DNA of 64,000 bases from Labilibaculum antarcticum (GTDB taxonomy: Bacteria > Bacteroidota > Bacteroidia > Bacteroidales > Marinifilaceae): NCBI RefSeq assembly GCF_002356295.1, contig NZ_AP018042.1:1086361-1150360 (forward strand), in the 5' to 3' direction. Below, piece after piece: positions 45,354-55,800 of this stretch (position 1 is its first letter; each line of letters begins with the position of its first letter). The notes beneath the pieces were generated by a model, which was not told the origin of the DNA, made no database searches, and saw only the letters and a program-made list of their open reading frames with translations. Made by a program: the position numbers and the translations under genes.

Positions 45354-45971
45354 ATGGCTGCGAAAAAAGAATCTACATTTATAAATATGGTGTTGGTGTT
45401 GTTTATAATAACACTAATAGCCTCTGCTGCTTTGGGTGCGGTATACGAAATTACCAAAGAACCAATTGCTAAAGCAAAATTGGAGAAAAAACTGAATGCC
45501 ATAAAAGAAGTTGTTCCTGACTTTACGAACAATCCCAGTGATGAGATGTACAAAGTTGGTGTAAACGACAAAGATACTCTGGAATTTTATCCTGCTAAAA
45601 AGGATGGAAAATTAGTAGGTACTGCTGTTAAAACTTTTACTACGAATGGCTTTTCAGGATATATATGGCTTATGGTTGGATTTGAACCAGACGGGACCAT
45701 TCACAACTATTCGGTATTGGAACACAAGGAAACACCTGGTTTGGGCTCAAAAATGACAAATTGGTTTAAACCTACCGATCCTGCCAAAGCAAAAGCAAGT
45801 GTTCTTGATAAAAACCCAGGAGCAACAAACTTTACAGTCAGTAAAGATGGTGGCGATATTGATGCCATTACTGCTGCGACCATCAGCTCCAGAGCTTTTT
45901 TAGATGCTGTTCAAACAGCCTATAAAGAGTACATGAAAAATCAAAAAGAAGGAGGAAATAGTAATGAATAA
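45354..45971 (+). CDS. rnfG: Rnf electron transport complex subunit RnfG
   Basis: 205 aa. One N-terminal membrane helix (about 10-31) is followed by a periplasmic FMN-binding domain. The flavin attachment motif is AATISS, with Thr176 as the likely FMN ester site. It starts 2 bp after rnfD, and its stop codon overlaps the rnfE start. ApbE, the enzyme that attaches the flavin, is not in the window. Confidence 0.95.
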   Translation: MAAKKESTFINMVLVLFIITLIASAALGAVYEITKEPIAKAKLEKKLNAIKEVVPDFTNNPSDEMYKVGVNDKDTLEFYPAKKDGKLVGTAVKTFTTNGFSGYIWLMVGFEPDGTIHNYSVLEHKETPGLGSKMTNWFKPTDPAKAKASVLDKNPGATNFTVSKDGGDIDAITAATISSRAFLDAVQTAYKEYMKNQKEGGNSNE

Positions 45972-46548
45972 CATGCAAAATTTCACCAAAGGATTCTTTA
46001 AGGAGAATGCCGTATTCGTTTTATTGCTGGGTATGTGTCCAACACTTGGAGTAACCTCTTCGGCGATCAATGGGCTGGGAATGGGCTTGGCTACATCTTT
46101 TGTTTTGATCATGTCCAACATGGTAATTTCAATGGTAAGTTCTCAGATTCCTGAGAAAGTAAAAATACCTTCTTTCATTGTTATCATTGCTGCATTTGTT
46201 ACTATTATTAGTTTTCTAATGGAGGCATACACTCCAGCATTGCATGCACAATTGGGCGTATTTATTCCCCTTATCGTTGTAAACTGTATTGTATTGGGGC
46301 GTGCCGAAGCATTTGCTTCTAAAAACAAAATATTGCCTTCAATATTGGACGGAGCTGGAATGGGATTAGGATTTTCAATGGCCTTAACACTTTTAGGATC
46401 TGTTCGTGAACTATTAGGAAGTGGAAAAGTTTTTGGTATTTCTATATTTAGTGATACTTACGGCATGCTAATTTTTGTATTAGCCCCTGGCGCTTTCATT
46501 GCATTAGGATATCTTATTGCTATTATTAACCGCATTAAAAAAGCCTAA
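45964..46548 (+). CDS. rnfE: Rnf electron transport complex subunit RnfE
   Basis: 194 aa, with six membrane helices, homologous to RnfA. An AGGAGG-like sequence inside the end of rnfG (45950-45956) supports the ATG at 45964, which gives an 8-bp overlap with rnfG. A later ATG (45973) is also in frame. The segment FFKENAVFVLLLGMCPTLGV is characteristic. Confidence 0.95.
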   Translation: MNNMQNFTKGFFKENAVFVLLLGMCPTLGVTSSAINGLGMGLATSFVLIMSNMVISMVSSQIPEKVKIPSFIVIIAAFVTIISFLMEAYTPALHAQLGVFIPLIVVNCIVLGRAEAFASKNKILPSILDGAGMGLGFSMALTLLGSVRELLGSGKVFGISIFSDTYGMLIFVLAPGAFIALGYLIAIINRIKKA

Positions 46549-46560
46549 AGAGAAATCATC

Positions 46561-47133
46561 ATGAATTATATTATAATTATTATATCTGCCATATTCGTAA
46601 ACAACGTTGTTTTGGCTCAATTCCTAGGAATTTGTCCATTTCTAGGAGTATCGAAGAAAGTATCAACAGCAGTAGGTATGTCAAGTGCCGTTACTTTTGT
46701 AATGATTCTGGCTACTATTGTAACTTATCTGCTTCAAAAATATATATTGGACCCTTTCGGTATTGGTTTTATGCAAACCATCACCTTTATCCTGATTATT
46801 GCAGCTTTGGTGCAGTTGGTTGAGATCATCCTTAAAAAGGTTAGTCCGGCAATGTACCAGGCATTGGGTGTTTTTCTTCCATTAATTACAACCAACTGTG
46901 CAATCCTGGGTGTTGCTATTTTAACAATTCAGAAAGACTATGATCTACTAGAAGCGGTTGTTTTCTCAGGATCTACGGCTATCGGTTTCGGTCTTGCTTT
47001 GGTTATATTCGCAGGCCTTCGCGAACACCTTGATCTTGTTGATTTGCCAAAAGGCATAAAAGGAACTCCCGCAGCCTTAATTGTTGCAGGACTCTTAGCA
47101 ATGGCTTTTATGGGATTTACAGGTATTGTATAA
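46561..47133 (+). CDS. rnfA: Rnf electron transport complex subunit RnfA
   Basis: 190 aa, six membrane helices. [20 protein letters not shown] near the N-terminus and [10 protein letters not shown] (about 110-119) carry the paired cysteines that hold the intramembrane Fe-S cluster shared with RnfE/NqrDE. It is the last gene of rseC-rnfBCDGEA, ending before a strong terminator. Confidence 0.96.
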   Translation: MNYIIIIISAIFVNNVVLAQFLGICPFLGVSKKVSTAVGMSSAVTFVMILATIVTYLLQKYILDPFGIGFMQTITFILIIAALVQLVEIILKKVSPAMYQALGVFLPLITTNCAILGVAILTIQKDYDLLEAVVFSGSTAIGFGLALVIFAGLREHLDLVDLPKGIKGTPAALIVAGLLAMAFMGFTGIV

Positions 47134-47156
47134 TCAAAACACAATTCATTATATTT

Positions 47157-47188
47157 AAAAAGCAACTCGTAAAGAGTTGCTTTTTTTA
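47157..47188 (+). terminator. Intrinsic terminator of the rnf operon
   Basis: Stem AGCAACTC / GAGTTGCT, extended by A-T pairs, with loop GTAAA and a T7 tract. It starts 24 bp after rnfA. Confidence 0.93.
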
Positions 47189-47337
47189 TTGCACTATATC
47201 AGCTCTACACGCATTAATATTTACCTTTTATCAAAATTATTGTGAAAATCCGTAATAATAATTAACTTGAAGTCGAATGCAATCAATGAGGATCAAAATC
47301 AACCACTAAGTTACACCTTAAAACCCGTTGAAATTTC

Positions 47338-50193
47338 ATGCTAAATAAAATGAAATTCCGCACTAGAGTGCTTGCCGGATTCGGTTTAATACTACTGTTT
47401 ACGGTATCATTTGTTATCCTCTCTATTCTCCAGGTAAAAGATCTTCGCAACGAATCAGAATTCATTTATACTCACACTTATACGGTAAGCAACTCTGTTC
47501 GTGATATAAATACATATATCCAAACCATGGAAAGTGCCATGAAGGATGTACTTCTAGCCAAAACACAACAACAGTTCGATCAGGCCATTGATACAATTAA
47601 TTTATATCACATAAAAGCAATGACCCAATTCGACACCGTTTTTAATCGTTTTTTGGGCGATAAACGCGATGTTGGAATTGCCTACCATACTTTTATAGAA
47701 TGGGAAGAACTTCGTAATCAGATAATCGATTTAAAAGTTAGTGGCAAAGAAATTAGTGCCAAAAAAATGGTTGATGGAATTGCTGCCGAACACCTCAATA
47801 AATTAAAAGAAAAAACAAAGGTGATGACTGATTTTGCCGAGAATCAGGCTAATTCAATATATAAAGAAGCAACTGCAACTCACACGAGAAAACTATATCT
47901 GTTTACCATTATATCAATTTTAATCGTACTTGCCAGTGTGTTAATCACCTATGTAGTTTCGGAAAGTATTTCCAGACCAATTAGAAAATTCATTTATAAG
48001 GCACAGGCTATCTATCAAGGACAAGGAAATGATTCACGACGCATTAGTGAAGAACAACTATTGGATCATTCCGTGACAGAATTGACGCAAACCTATGCAA
48101 AACTTCAGAGTGAAATTAAGGAGCGAGAGCGCGGAGAGGATACTATTCGGGTGCAGTACCAGGAAATTCACGATTATTCGGAAAAACTAAGACTCTTTAA
48201 TGAAAAATTGGAAGAGCGGGTAATTGAACGAACAACAGCTTTAGCCGTAAGTGAAGAAAAATACCGTAACCTAATTAATGGAAGCAACGACATTATTTTA
48301 GTCAATGAATATCTTGGCGATGGCACCTCAAAATTAATAGAGGCGAATGATACGTCTTGCGTGGTGCTTGGTTACACCAGAGATGAACTTTTTAAACTTT
48401 CGCCTGCTAATTATATTGAAGATCTTCCGGATAATTATATAGTTGATTCAATAAAAAGACTAACTCGGGAAAAACAATTTACTCACGAACAAATCTTTAT
48501 TTCGAAGTATGGGAAACAAACCCCAATGGAAACTGTTTGTCAGCTTGTTACACTTCAGGGAAAACATGTAATCTTATCAACATCAAGAGATATTACGGAA
48601 CGTAAACATGCACAACAGGCAGTTGTGGAGAGTGAGCGAAGGCTGAAAAAAATGATTCATCAGTCTCCCCTTCCAATTGTTATTACCGATGTAAAACAAA
48701 ATATTGAATACTTTAACGATAAGTTTATTGAGTTATTTGAATACACTTTAGATGATATCATAACTGCAGATGATTGGTATAAATCCTGTTTTCCTGAGCG
48801 AAATTATCGCGATGAAGTAAAACAAACCTGGAAGGAAGCTATAGCTAAGGCTAAACTGGAAAATACCGACATAGCAAAACAGGAATTTCACATGACGATA
48901 AAAAATGGCGAAACCCGTCATTGTGAATTCTTTATGGTGCCATTCGACACTTCTTCAATGATTATTATCAATGATATTTCTAAAATTATATCCACACAAA
49001 AAGAATTGGTGAAAGCCAAAGAAAAAGCGGAAGAAAGTGATCATCTGAAGTCTGCCTTTCTTGCCAATATGTCGCACGAAATTAGAACTCCAATGAATGG
49101 TATTATTGGATTTGCTGATATGCTTCGCAGACCCGATAGAACACCAGCTCAAAGCGATACTTACATTAATATTATTTACAAAAGCTCGAATCAACTTCTC
49201 AAAATTATAAATGATATTCTTGATATTTCGAAACTGGATTCCGGTCAAACCTTTATGAAGGAATCAAAATGCTTTTTGAATGTTATCCTAGATGAACTGC
49301 ACTCACAATTCACCAGAGATAACAGTTCATACGATGGAATTGAATTCATAGTTAACAAGACGCTTTCAAATGAAGAAACACTTGTGCTTACGGAAGAGAG
49401 AAAATTACGACAAATACTTTCTAACCTACTTAATAACGCATTTAAATTTACTTCTGCCGGCTCTATCGAATATGGATATCATTTAATTGAAAATAATTTC
49501 TTAGAATTCTATGTTAAGGATACCGGGATTGGAATCCCTAAAGAAAAGCAAGAAATTATATTTGAGCGTTTCCGACAAGTTGAAGAAACTTTTTCCCGTA
49601 AATATGGTGGCACAGGACTGGGCTTAGCAATTTCGAAAGGCTTTGTTGAATTAATGGGCGGACAAATAAGAATGGAAACCGCTGAAGACAATGGAACGAC
49701 CTTTTACTTCACGATACCCTACAAGCCTGTAGGTACAAGTGTAGCAACAGTAAAAAAGACGAAAAAAAAAGGCTACAAATGGGATGATAAACTAATTCTG
49801 GTTGTAGAAGATGATGTAACCAACTTCAAGTGCATAGAGGCAGCTCTAAAGCCCACAAAAGTTAAAATATTACATACGATATCAGGCAATAAGGCTATTG
49901 AATTAAGTCTGCGGAACCCAACGATTAATCTGGTGTTAATGGATTTAATATTGCCGGATATAAATGGCTTGGAAGCAACTCAATCCATAAAAAAGATGAG
50001 AGATAATCTTCCAATAATTGCTCAAACAGCAAATGCTTTTAGAGAAGATCGAGATAAGAGTATTGCGGCAGGATGTGATGATTTTATCGCAAAGCCATTT
50101 GATGAAAATAAATTGCTGGCTACAATTAATAAATACCTTATAAATGGGACGAAAGTAAGCGCTAATTCACCAAACAAGAGTATAATTCAGTAG
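47338..50193 (+). CDS. Membrane hybrid sensor histidine kinase with PAS domains and C-terminal receiver
   Basis: 951 aa. TM1 (about 11-31), a 4-helix-bundle-like extracytoplasmic sensor (about 32-185), TM2 (about 187-209) and a HAMP-like linker are followed by a coiled coil. Two PAS domains lie at about 305-420 and 435-550. HisKA has phospho-acceptor His580 in NMSHEIRTPMNG, then HATPase_c (about 690-800, with the DTGIGIP and GGTGLGLAIS boxes). The C-terminal receiver has Asp869 (LMDLILPDING). The ligand is unknown. Its 3' end overlaps the convergent cyclase gene by 32 bp. Confidence 0.93.
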   Translation: MLNKMKFRTRVLAGFGLILLFTVSFVILSILQVKDLRNESEFIYTHTYTVSNSVRDINTYIQTMESAMKDVLLAKTQQQFDQAIDTINLYHIKAMTQFDTVFNRFLGDKRDVGIAYHTFIEWEELRNQIIDLKVSGKEISAKKMVDGIAAEHLNKLKEKTKVMTDFAENQANSIYKEATATHTRKLYLFTIISILIVLASVLITYVVSESISRPIRKFIYKAQAIYQGQGNDSRRISEEQLLDHSVTELTQTYAKLQSEIKERERGEDTIRVQYQEIHDYSEKLRLFNEKLEERVIERTTALAVSEEKYRNLINGSNDIILVNEYLGDGTSKLIEANDTSCVVLGYTRDELFKLSPANYIEDLPDNYIVDSIKRLTREKQFTHEQIFISKYGKQTPMETVCQLVTLQGKHVILSTSRDITERKHAQQAVVESERRLKKMIHQSPLPIVITDVKQNIEYFNDKFIELFEYTLDDIITADDWYKSCFPERNYRDEVKQTWKEAIAKAKLENTDIAKQEFHMTIKNGETRHCEFFMVPFDTSSMIIINDISKIISTQKELVKAKEKAEESDHLKSAFLANMSHEIRTPMNGIIGFADMLRRPDRTPAQSDTYINIIYKSSNQLLKIINDILDISKLDSGQTFMKESKCFLNVILDELHSQFTRDNSSYDGIEFIVNKTLSNEETLVLTEERKLRQILSNLLNNAFKFTSAGSIEYGYHLIENNFLEFYVKDTGIGIPKEKQEIIFERFRQVEETFSRKYGGTGLGLAISKGFVELMGGQIRMETAEDNGTTFYFTIPYKPVGTSVATVKKTKKKGYKWDDKLILVVEDDVTNFKCIEAALKPTKVKILHTISGNKAIELSLRNPTINLVLMDLILPDINGLEATQSIKKMRDNLPIIAQTANAFREDRDKSIAAGCDDFIAKPFDENKLLATINKYLINGTKVSANSPNKSIIQ

Positions 50194-51241
50194 GTATTTT
50201 TTTTCCAGTTAATAATACTGCCCCCAAATAAGTATATCCATCAACCTTCGCGTTCTTCTTATTTAATTCTATCAGCAGATCTCCGGAAATTAGTAGCCGT
50301 GATTCGTAAGAATTACATAGACCTTGTATTCTTGAAGCAGTGTTTATGGCATCGCCATGATAAGCAATTTCGGATTTTAACTCTCCAACTTCTGCTACCA
50401 TAACTTTACCTGAATGCACTCCGGCCTTAAAAATCGGCACCATTCCATAAGTCTTTTGATAATATTTCTTTTTCTTCTCCAGAATATCCAAAAAGTCATA
50501 AAAAACCTGCAGACATCTCATTTTTTTTACTCCATCATTTATTTTCCACGTTAACACAACCTCATCACCAACATACTGATATATCTGAGCTTGATTATCT
50601 CGAACAGCATCCGAAATATCCTTAAAACAGTCCTGAATGAGTCTACTGTATTTAAAATGTCCTAACTTTTCGGCGTAATAAGTAGAAGATTTAAGATCCA
50701 TAAACAGAAAAATTCGCTTCTCTTCTTTTGGCTTGTAGTATCTTCCCAACAAGAATTTCAATAGAACTCCTTTACCCAATTTCCGATCTATTTCGTGGAA
50801 AATTTCAATTAAGCTACCTACTATAAAAAAGTAGACCAATATGGCGTAAAATAACTGGGAGTGATACAAAGACAATAATTGAGGAAAGGTTGCCGGAAAA
50901 TCATCTATTGGAAATAATTCCCCCATATGATACATACAATAAATCAGCAAATAGGCACTGCTAACATTTACCAATAAACTAACTGTTATTGAAAGAAAAT
51001 AAGTAGTTATTTGATTGCGAATAGATTTTGCCAATTTAAATATCACGCCCCAAATTATTCCTGCAATAATACCAGACCACAATACATTTGTAATATTTTG
51101 CATCTTGTAAACAGACCAATGACTTGATTCATCTACTTGGAAAATCATTAAGAAAAAGAGTGCAAGTACCCAAACTGGTATTATTGTCAGAAAATAAATA
51201 CCAACAGACCGAGTTTTCCTTTTTAAAGTACTATTATTCAT
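50162..51241 (-). CDS. Class III adenylate/guanylate cyclase with membrane domain
   Basis: 359 aa from ATG 51239-51241. That ATG overlaps the stop of the small upstream gene (ATGAATAA), which favours it over an ATG 12 codons earlier. Four membrane helices (about 15-150) precede a class III catalytic domain with both metal-binding Asp motifs (FMDLKSST and YVGDEVVLTW) and the catalytic Asn/Arg in AINTASRIQG. It should make cAMP or cGMP, but the purine-selecting residues cannot be assigned safely. Its 3' end is antisense to the end of the sensor kinase gene. Confidence 0.88.
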   Translation of the reverse strand: MNNSTLKRKTRSVGIYFLTIIPVWVLALFFLMIFQVDESSHWSVYKMQNITNVLWSGIIAGIIWGVIFKLAKSIRNQITTYFLSITVSLLVNVSSAYLLIYCMYHMGELFPIDDFPATFPQLLSLYHSQLFYAILVYFFIVGSLIEIFHEIDRKLGKGVLLKFLLGRYYKPKEEKRIFLFMDLKSSTYYAEKLGHFKYSRLIQDCFKDISDAVRDNQAQIYQYVGDEVVLTWKINDGVKKMRCLQVFYDFLDILEKKKKYYQKTYGMVPIFKAGVHSGKVMVAEVGELKSEIAYHGDAINTASRIQGLCNSYESRLLISGDLLIELNKKNAKVDGYTYLGAVLLTGKKIPTELYSCLVN

Positions 51242-51428
51242 TATCATTAAGATATTGTACCAACTCCTCCACTTCATTATAGGAATTAATTACGAACTCC
51301 TCATTCACCTTTAATCGGAACAAATGATTCTCTAATACTTTAATATTTTCCTTTGATGCAATGCCTAATTTGGCAATCCCGAATTGAAACAATGTCTCAC
51401 GATCTTGTTTCGTATTTAATACTATCAT
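51234..51428 (-). CDS. Small protein of unknown function coupled to the cyclase
   Basis: 64 aa, MIVLNTKQDRETLFQFGIAK, soluble and acidic, ending EELVQYLNDNE. I do not recognise a family. Its stop codon overlaps the cyclase start (ATGAATAA), a classic translational-coupling arrangement, so a role with the cyclase is plausible. It begins next to a hairpin that separates it from the tolC gene. Confidence 0.65.
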   Translation of the reverse strand: MIVLNTKQDRETLFQFGIAKLGIASKENIKVLENHLFRLKVNEEFVINSYNEVEELVQYLNDNE

Positions 51429-51443
51429 AAGCTATATAAAAAG

Positions 51444-51506
51444 AGTGACCGCATTAAAGACCAATGAAGTATCATCTGCCCCATCCTACTGGTTAACCCG
51501 GTCACT
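51444..51506. repeat. Inverted repeat in the spacer upstream of the small gene
   Basis: AGTGACCG and CGGTCACT form an 8-bp perfect stem around a 47-nt loop, in the 90-bp gap between the efflux operon end and the small gene. It could form part of a transcript end or be an operator; no T run follows it. Confidence 0.4.
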
Positions 51507-51518
51507 TCCGACCCACTA

Positions 51519-52883
51519 TTAAATTGCTAATTCTCCTATCGATTTTAAGAAGCTAATTTCCTTAAGCTTATAATTAATTTCGGAATCAATAAGCTCACTA
51601 TGTGCACCTTGCCAAAAAGCTTGAGCATCCAATAGTTCTGTCGTGTTTGCTAAACCTTCGTGAAAACTATTCTGGGTAATATCCAAATTTTCATTGGCTT
51701 GATCCATTGAAACTTTTGCCAGTTGGATTTGTTGATATGCCTCCTGCAATTTAAAATAGGACTGCTGTACATCCAGACTAATTAAATCTCTGGTACGTTC
51801 CATTTCCAATTCCTTTTGTTTGCTTCTAAATCGTGCAGACGCCACTTTATGCTTACGTTCCTGCCAATGAAAAATAGGAACGGACAAGTTAGCTTGTACC
51901 GCCAAAAAATTCATGGATCCCACTAAATCCCCAATACTACTTATGCTGCTATATGATGCACCAACTCCCAGTTGAGGCAAATAATCTGCTTGAGTATGTT
52001 TCACCTGCTCTTGAGAAATTTCAACTTGTTTTCCCAACATTAAAAGTTCTGGCCGTTGTTGCAAAGCTTTTTGCATATAATCAGCACCAATTGCAATCTG
52101 CGAAATTGCAATTGTTGTATCAGTAGCAACAATCTCACTTCTCAAATCCTTCCCAATAACCTGACATAAAGACATTTTTGATAAAACCTGAAAGTTATGA
52201 ACTTTAAATAAATCCAATTTTGCTTTATTCAACTGAACCTGAGCTTTTAGCAACTCATTTTTTGTTGTGATTTCTAAATCGAATGCATTTTGCAGATCCC
52301 GAACCAAAGCTGAAAGTAACTTGACATACTTACCCGCTAAATTCTCTTTTTCATTTATTGAAACAAGATTCCAATACGCCTGATCAGTTTCTAACAAAAC
52401 ATCTGACGACTGCAAAGCTCTGTTATAAACAGCAATCTCTTTTCCCATCTTGGTCATTTGATAGGAACTTCTGATTTTACCCCCTAAATAGATTGGTTGA
52501 GAGAGAGTTAAACTAGCCGAAACGAAATCAATATTCCCCATTTCCACATTAAATCCGGGAAAATAAACATCGCTTGTTCCGCTAAAAGTTCCCTGCTGTG
52601 CTTCAGCCAAGCTATTGGCTGTTGGCAAAAACGAACCCGCCAAACTAATATCATCTATATCATGATAATAATTGTAAGACCCACTTGCTTTTAAATTTGG
52701 CAAAAACTGAGTGAATACAAATCGAACATTCGACTCATTTTCTGCAATCATCTGATCGGCAATTTTTATTTTCTGATTGTATTCTAATGCCAAAGAACGA
52801 CTCTCGTCCAATGTCAATTTTTGAGCTAATCCCTGAAAAGCAATCAGGGAAAAGATCAAAAAACTAAGTATTTTATTTTTCAT
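51519..52883 (-). CDS. TolC-family outer-membrane efflux protein
   Basis: 454 aa. Signal peptide to about residue 20. Two repeats of long helices and beta strands are typical of OEP/TolC channels, for example the SQPIYLGGK motif near the first outer-membrane segment and SVPIFHWQERKH in the second. It provides the exit duct for the RND pump. Last gene of the tetR-adaptor-RND-tolC operon, 12 bp after the pump gene. Confidence 0.93.
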   Translation of the reverse strand: MKNKILSFLIFSLIAFQGLAQKLTLDESRSLALEYNQKIKIADQMIAENESNVRFVFTQFLPNLKASGSYNYYHDIDDISLAGSFLPTANSLAEAQQGTFSGTSDVYFPGFNVEMGNIDFVSASLTLSQPIYLGGKIRSSYQMTKMGKEIAVYNRALQSSDVLLETDQAYWNLVSINEKENLAGKYVKLLSALVRDLQNAFDLEITTKNELLKAQVQLNKAKLDLFKVHNFQVLSKMSLCQVIGKDLRSEIVATDTTIAISQIAIGADYMQKALQQRPELLMLGKQVEISQEQVKHTQADYLPQLGVGASYSSISSIGDLVGSMNFLAVQANLSVPIFHWQERKHKVASARFRSKQKELEMERTRDLISLDVQQSYFKLQEAYQQIQLAKVSMDQANENLDITQNSFHEGLANTTELLDAQAFWQGAHSELIDSEINYKLKEISFLKSIGELAI

Positions 52884-52895
52884 ATCTGCTAAAAC

Positions 52896-55800
52896 TTATA
52901 AATCCATTACGTTTTTTGTTGAAACCCTGTAAAAAATCGCAAACAAAACAGGTATAACAATCAAAGTAATAAGGGAACCAATCAATAATCCAAACATGAT
53001 GGCTACTGCCATTCCTCCAAATAATTCATCACTGATTAATGGAATCATACCCAGTATGGTTGTAAAAGATGCCATAAGAACCGGTCGCATTCTTGAAACT
53101 GCTGAATCGATAATTGCAACAAGCATATCCTTTCCTTCTTTTATATCCATATTGATCTGATCGAGTAAGACAACACCATTTTTAATCATCATTCCCATTA
53201 AACCCAACGTTCCTAATACCGGCATAAAGCCGAAAGGTTTACCCGTTAGTAACAATCCATAACTTACACCAATAAATGCAAGCGGAAGAATCGACAGAAT
53301 AATAATCGGTTGTCTGAAATTATTAAACAACATCACAATAATAATTACAATTAGCAGGAATGCAAGTGGCAAAAATTTATTGATATTATCATTTGCATCA
53401 GTACTCGATTTATGCTCTCCCAGCCATTCAAAATCATAACCTTCAGGTAATGGAATCGCTTCAATTTTTGCCCGAAGATTCTTAAATGTATCTGGTGCAT
53501 TATAGCCTGGTGCCGGATCGCATTGAGCCTTAATTGCTCTTCGCCGGTTGTAACGCTTAATCATCGGATTTTCAAAACCAATATTAATATCAGAAACTAC
53601 CTGACGAAGAGGAATACTGTGCGCAGCATTACCCCAAACAGGCGTGTTTTCCAAAGCTTCGATATAGTTCTCTTCCTTAGCCTTTGTTTTCAAAATGATC
53701 GGCATCATATCATCCCCTTGGTAAAAACGTCCAATTGGCAGACCATTCGTTGCACATGCCAAAGCATTCGATACATCTAGTCGGGAAATATTAGTAACCA
53801 TTGATTGTGCTTGTGAGAAATCTGGATTCCAAACCTTCACAGGATTTTTCCAATTGTTAGTCACCTTTATTGCTGTTGGCTCCGACTCCATCATTTTTTC
53901 CGCCTGATCAGACAGTTCCCGTAATACTTTTGGGTCGGGTCCGGAAAACTTCGCCTCAATCATGTACTCTGCAAATATTGGAGAATAATATTTTACTCTG
54001 GCTCTCGCCCAGTAATAATTGGCATTCAAATATTCCTGCAGCTCTTTTCCAAATCTCTTTGTTGTTTCATAATCCTTCGTATCAATTATTAATTCACCGT
54101 AATTAGAATTAGTAAGTGTAAAAGGACGAACCAGTGTATATCTGGCAGGAGTTGCACCTAAACTGGTTGTTACATTTAAAACATCTTCCTGTTTTTGCAA
54201 ATATGCTTCAATGTTTGATAAATCTTTTTCAACATTTTCAATATCCGAACCTACAGGTAAAAAATACTCGACAATAAACTGATTGTATGCAAGATTTGGC
54301 ATGAACAGTTGCTCCACGTTTTTAAAAGCAAAAATTGAGGAAACAAATACCAATACCATGAATACAATTATTGCCGTTTTATGTCGTAAGGAATATTTTA
54401 CGAAATGACGAAAGTGCTGGTAAACTTTACCTCCGTAAGGATCAACATCCTCATCGTTTTTGGCATATTTTTTCCCCTTAAGGAACAAATCACAAAAATA
54501 TGGTGTTTGCGTTAAGGCTAACAACCAACTTATCGACAATGAAATTGCGATTACCTGAAACAAACTTGCACAAAATTCTCCAGTGCTATCCGGTGATAAA
54601 TAAATTGGCAAAAATGCAAGAATAGCAACCAGTGTAGCACCAAGCAATGGCATAGCAGTTTGCTTAGCTGTTCTTGTCATAGCATCAGCACGCCTGACTC
54701 CCTTTTTCAGATCTACTAAAATACCATCGGCAATAACAATGGCATTGTCCACTAACATTCCCATCGCAATAATAATAGCGGCCAAACTTACTCGTTGCAA
54801 TGCAATATCAAAACTTAGCATTAAAATAAACGTACCAAGAATCGTAAATATTAAGCCACTACCAATCAATAAACCCGTTCTAAATCCCATTGCCAGCAGC
54901 AATACAATCACCACGATTAAAACGGATTCAATTAAATTTATCATAAATTGCTCAATAGCAACACTAACACGTTCAGGCTGATAAAAGACTTTATTCACAT
55001 TGATACCTACAGGTACATTTACCATTAACGCATCAATTTTGGATTGAACCTGCTCGCCCAATTCAATTACATTCCCTCCCTTTTCCATAGCCATTGCCAA
55101 ACCAATGGCAGGAGCTTGATTGTATTTCATTTTATTGGTGTAGGGCGTATAGTAATCTTTCGTTACACTTGCAATATCTTTAAGGTGAACAGCATTCTTA
55201 CCTTTCCCGGAAATCAACAAATTCTTTAAATCATCAAGCTCATGAAAACTACCATCAGATGCAATTCTTACCCGACTACTCCCGACCTTAAAAGTTCCCG
55301 GATCAACAATTTTATTCTGACTATCCAGAATTTGAGCTATTTTATAGGGATGAATACCCAAAAAAGCCATTTTCTCCTGCGATACCTCAATATTAACGCA
55401 TGATTGTTGTTCTCCAAATAAGGTAATTCGTTTCACTCCCGGCACCAAAAGAAGTTCTCTTTTCATGTATTGTGAATAATCCTTCAATTCCTCATTCGAA
55501 AAACCATCACCGCTTATAGCAAGAAAAATACCGTAAACATCTCCAAAATCATCAAATACCATTGGATGTGATCCCCCTGTTGGTAAATAAACGCTTGCAT
55601 CAGTTACTTTTCTTCTCAAAATATCCCAAACTTGAGGTAACAAACTTGTAACTACCGAAGATTCAATATGAACAGTAATTTCAGAATATCCAGCCATCGA
55701 TCTGGACTCAATAAAATCAACATTATCCATAGATTGAATTGCAGTTTCCAAAACATCAGTAACACGCAATTCTACTTCATGTGGAGAAGCCCCCGGATAT

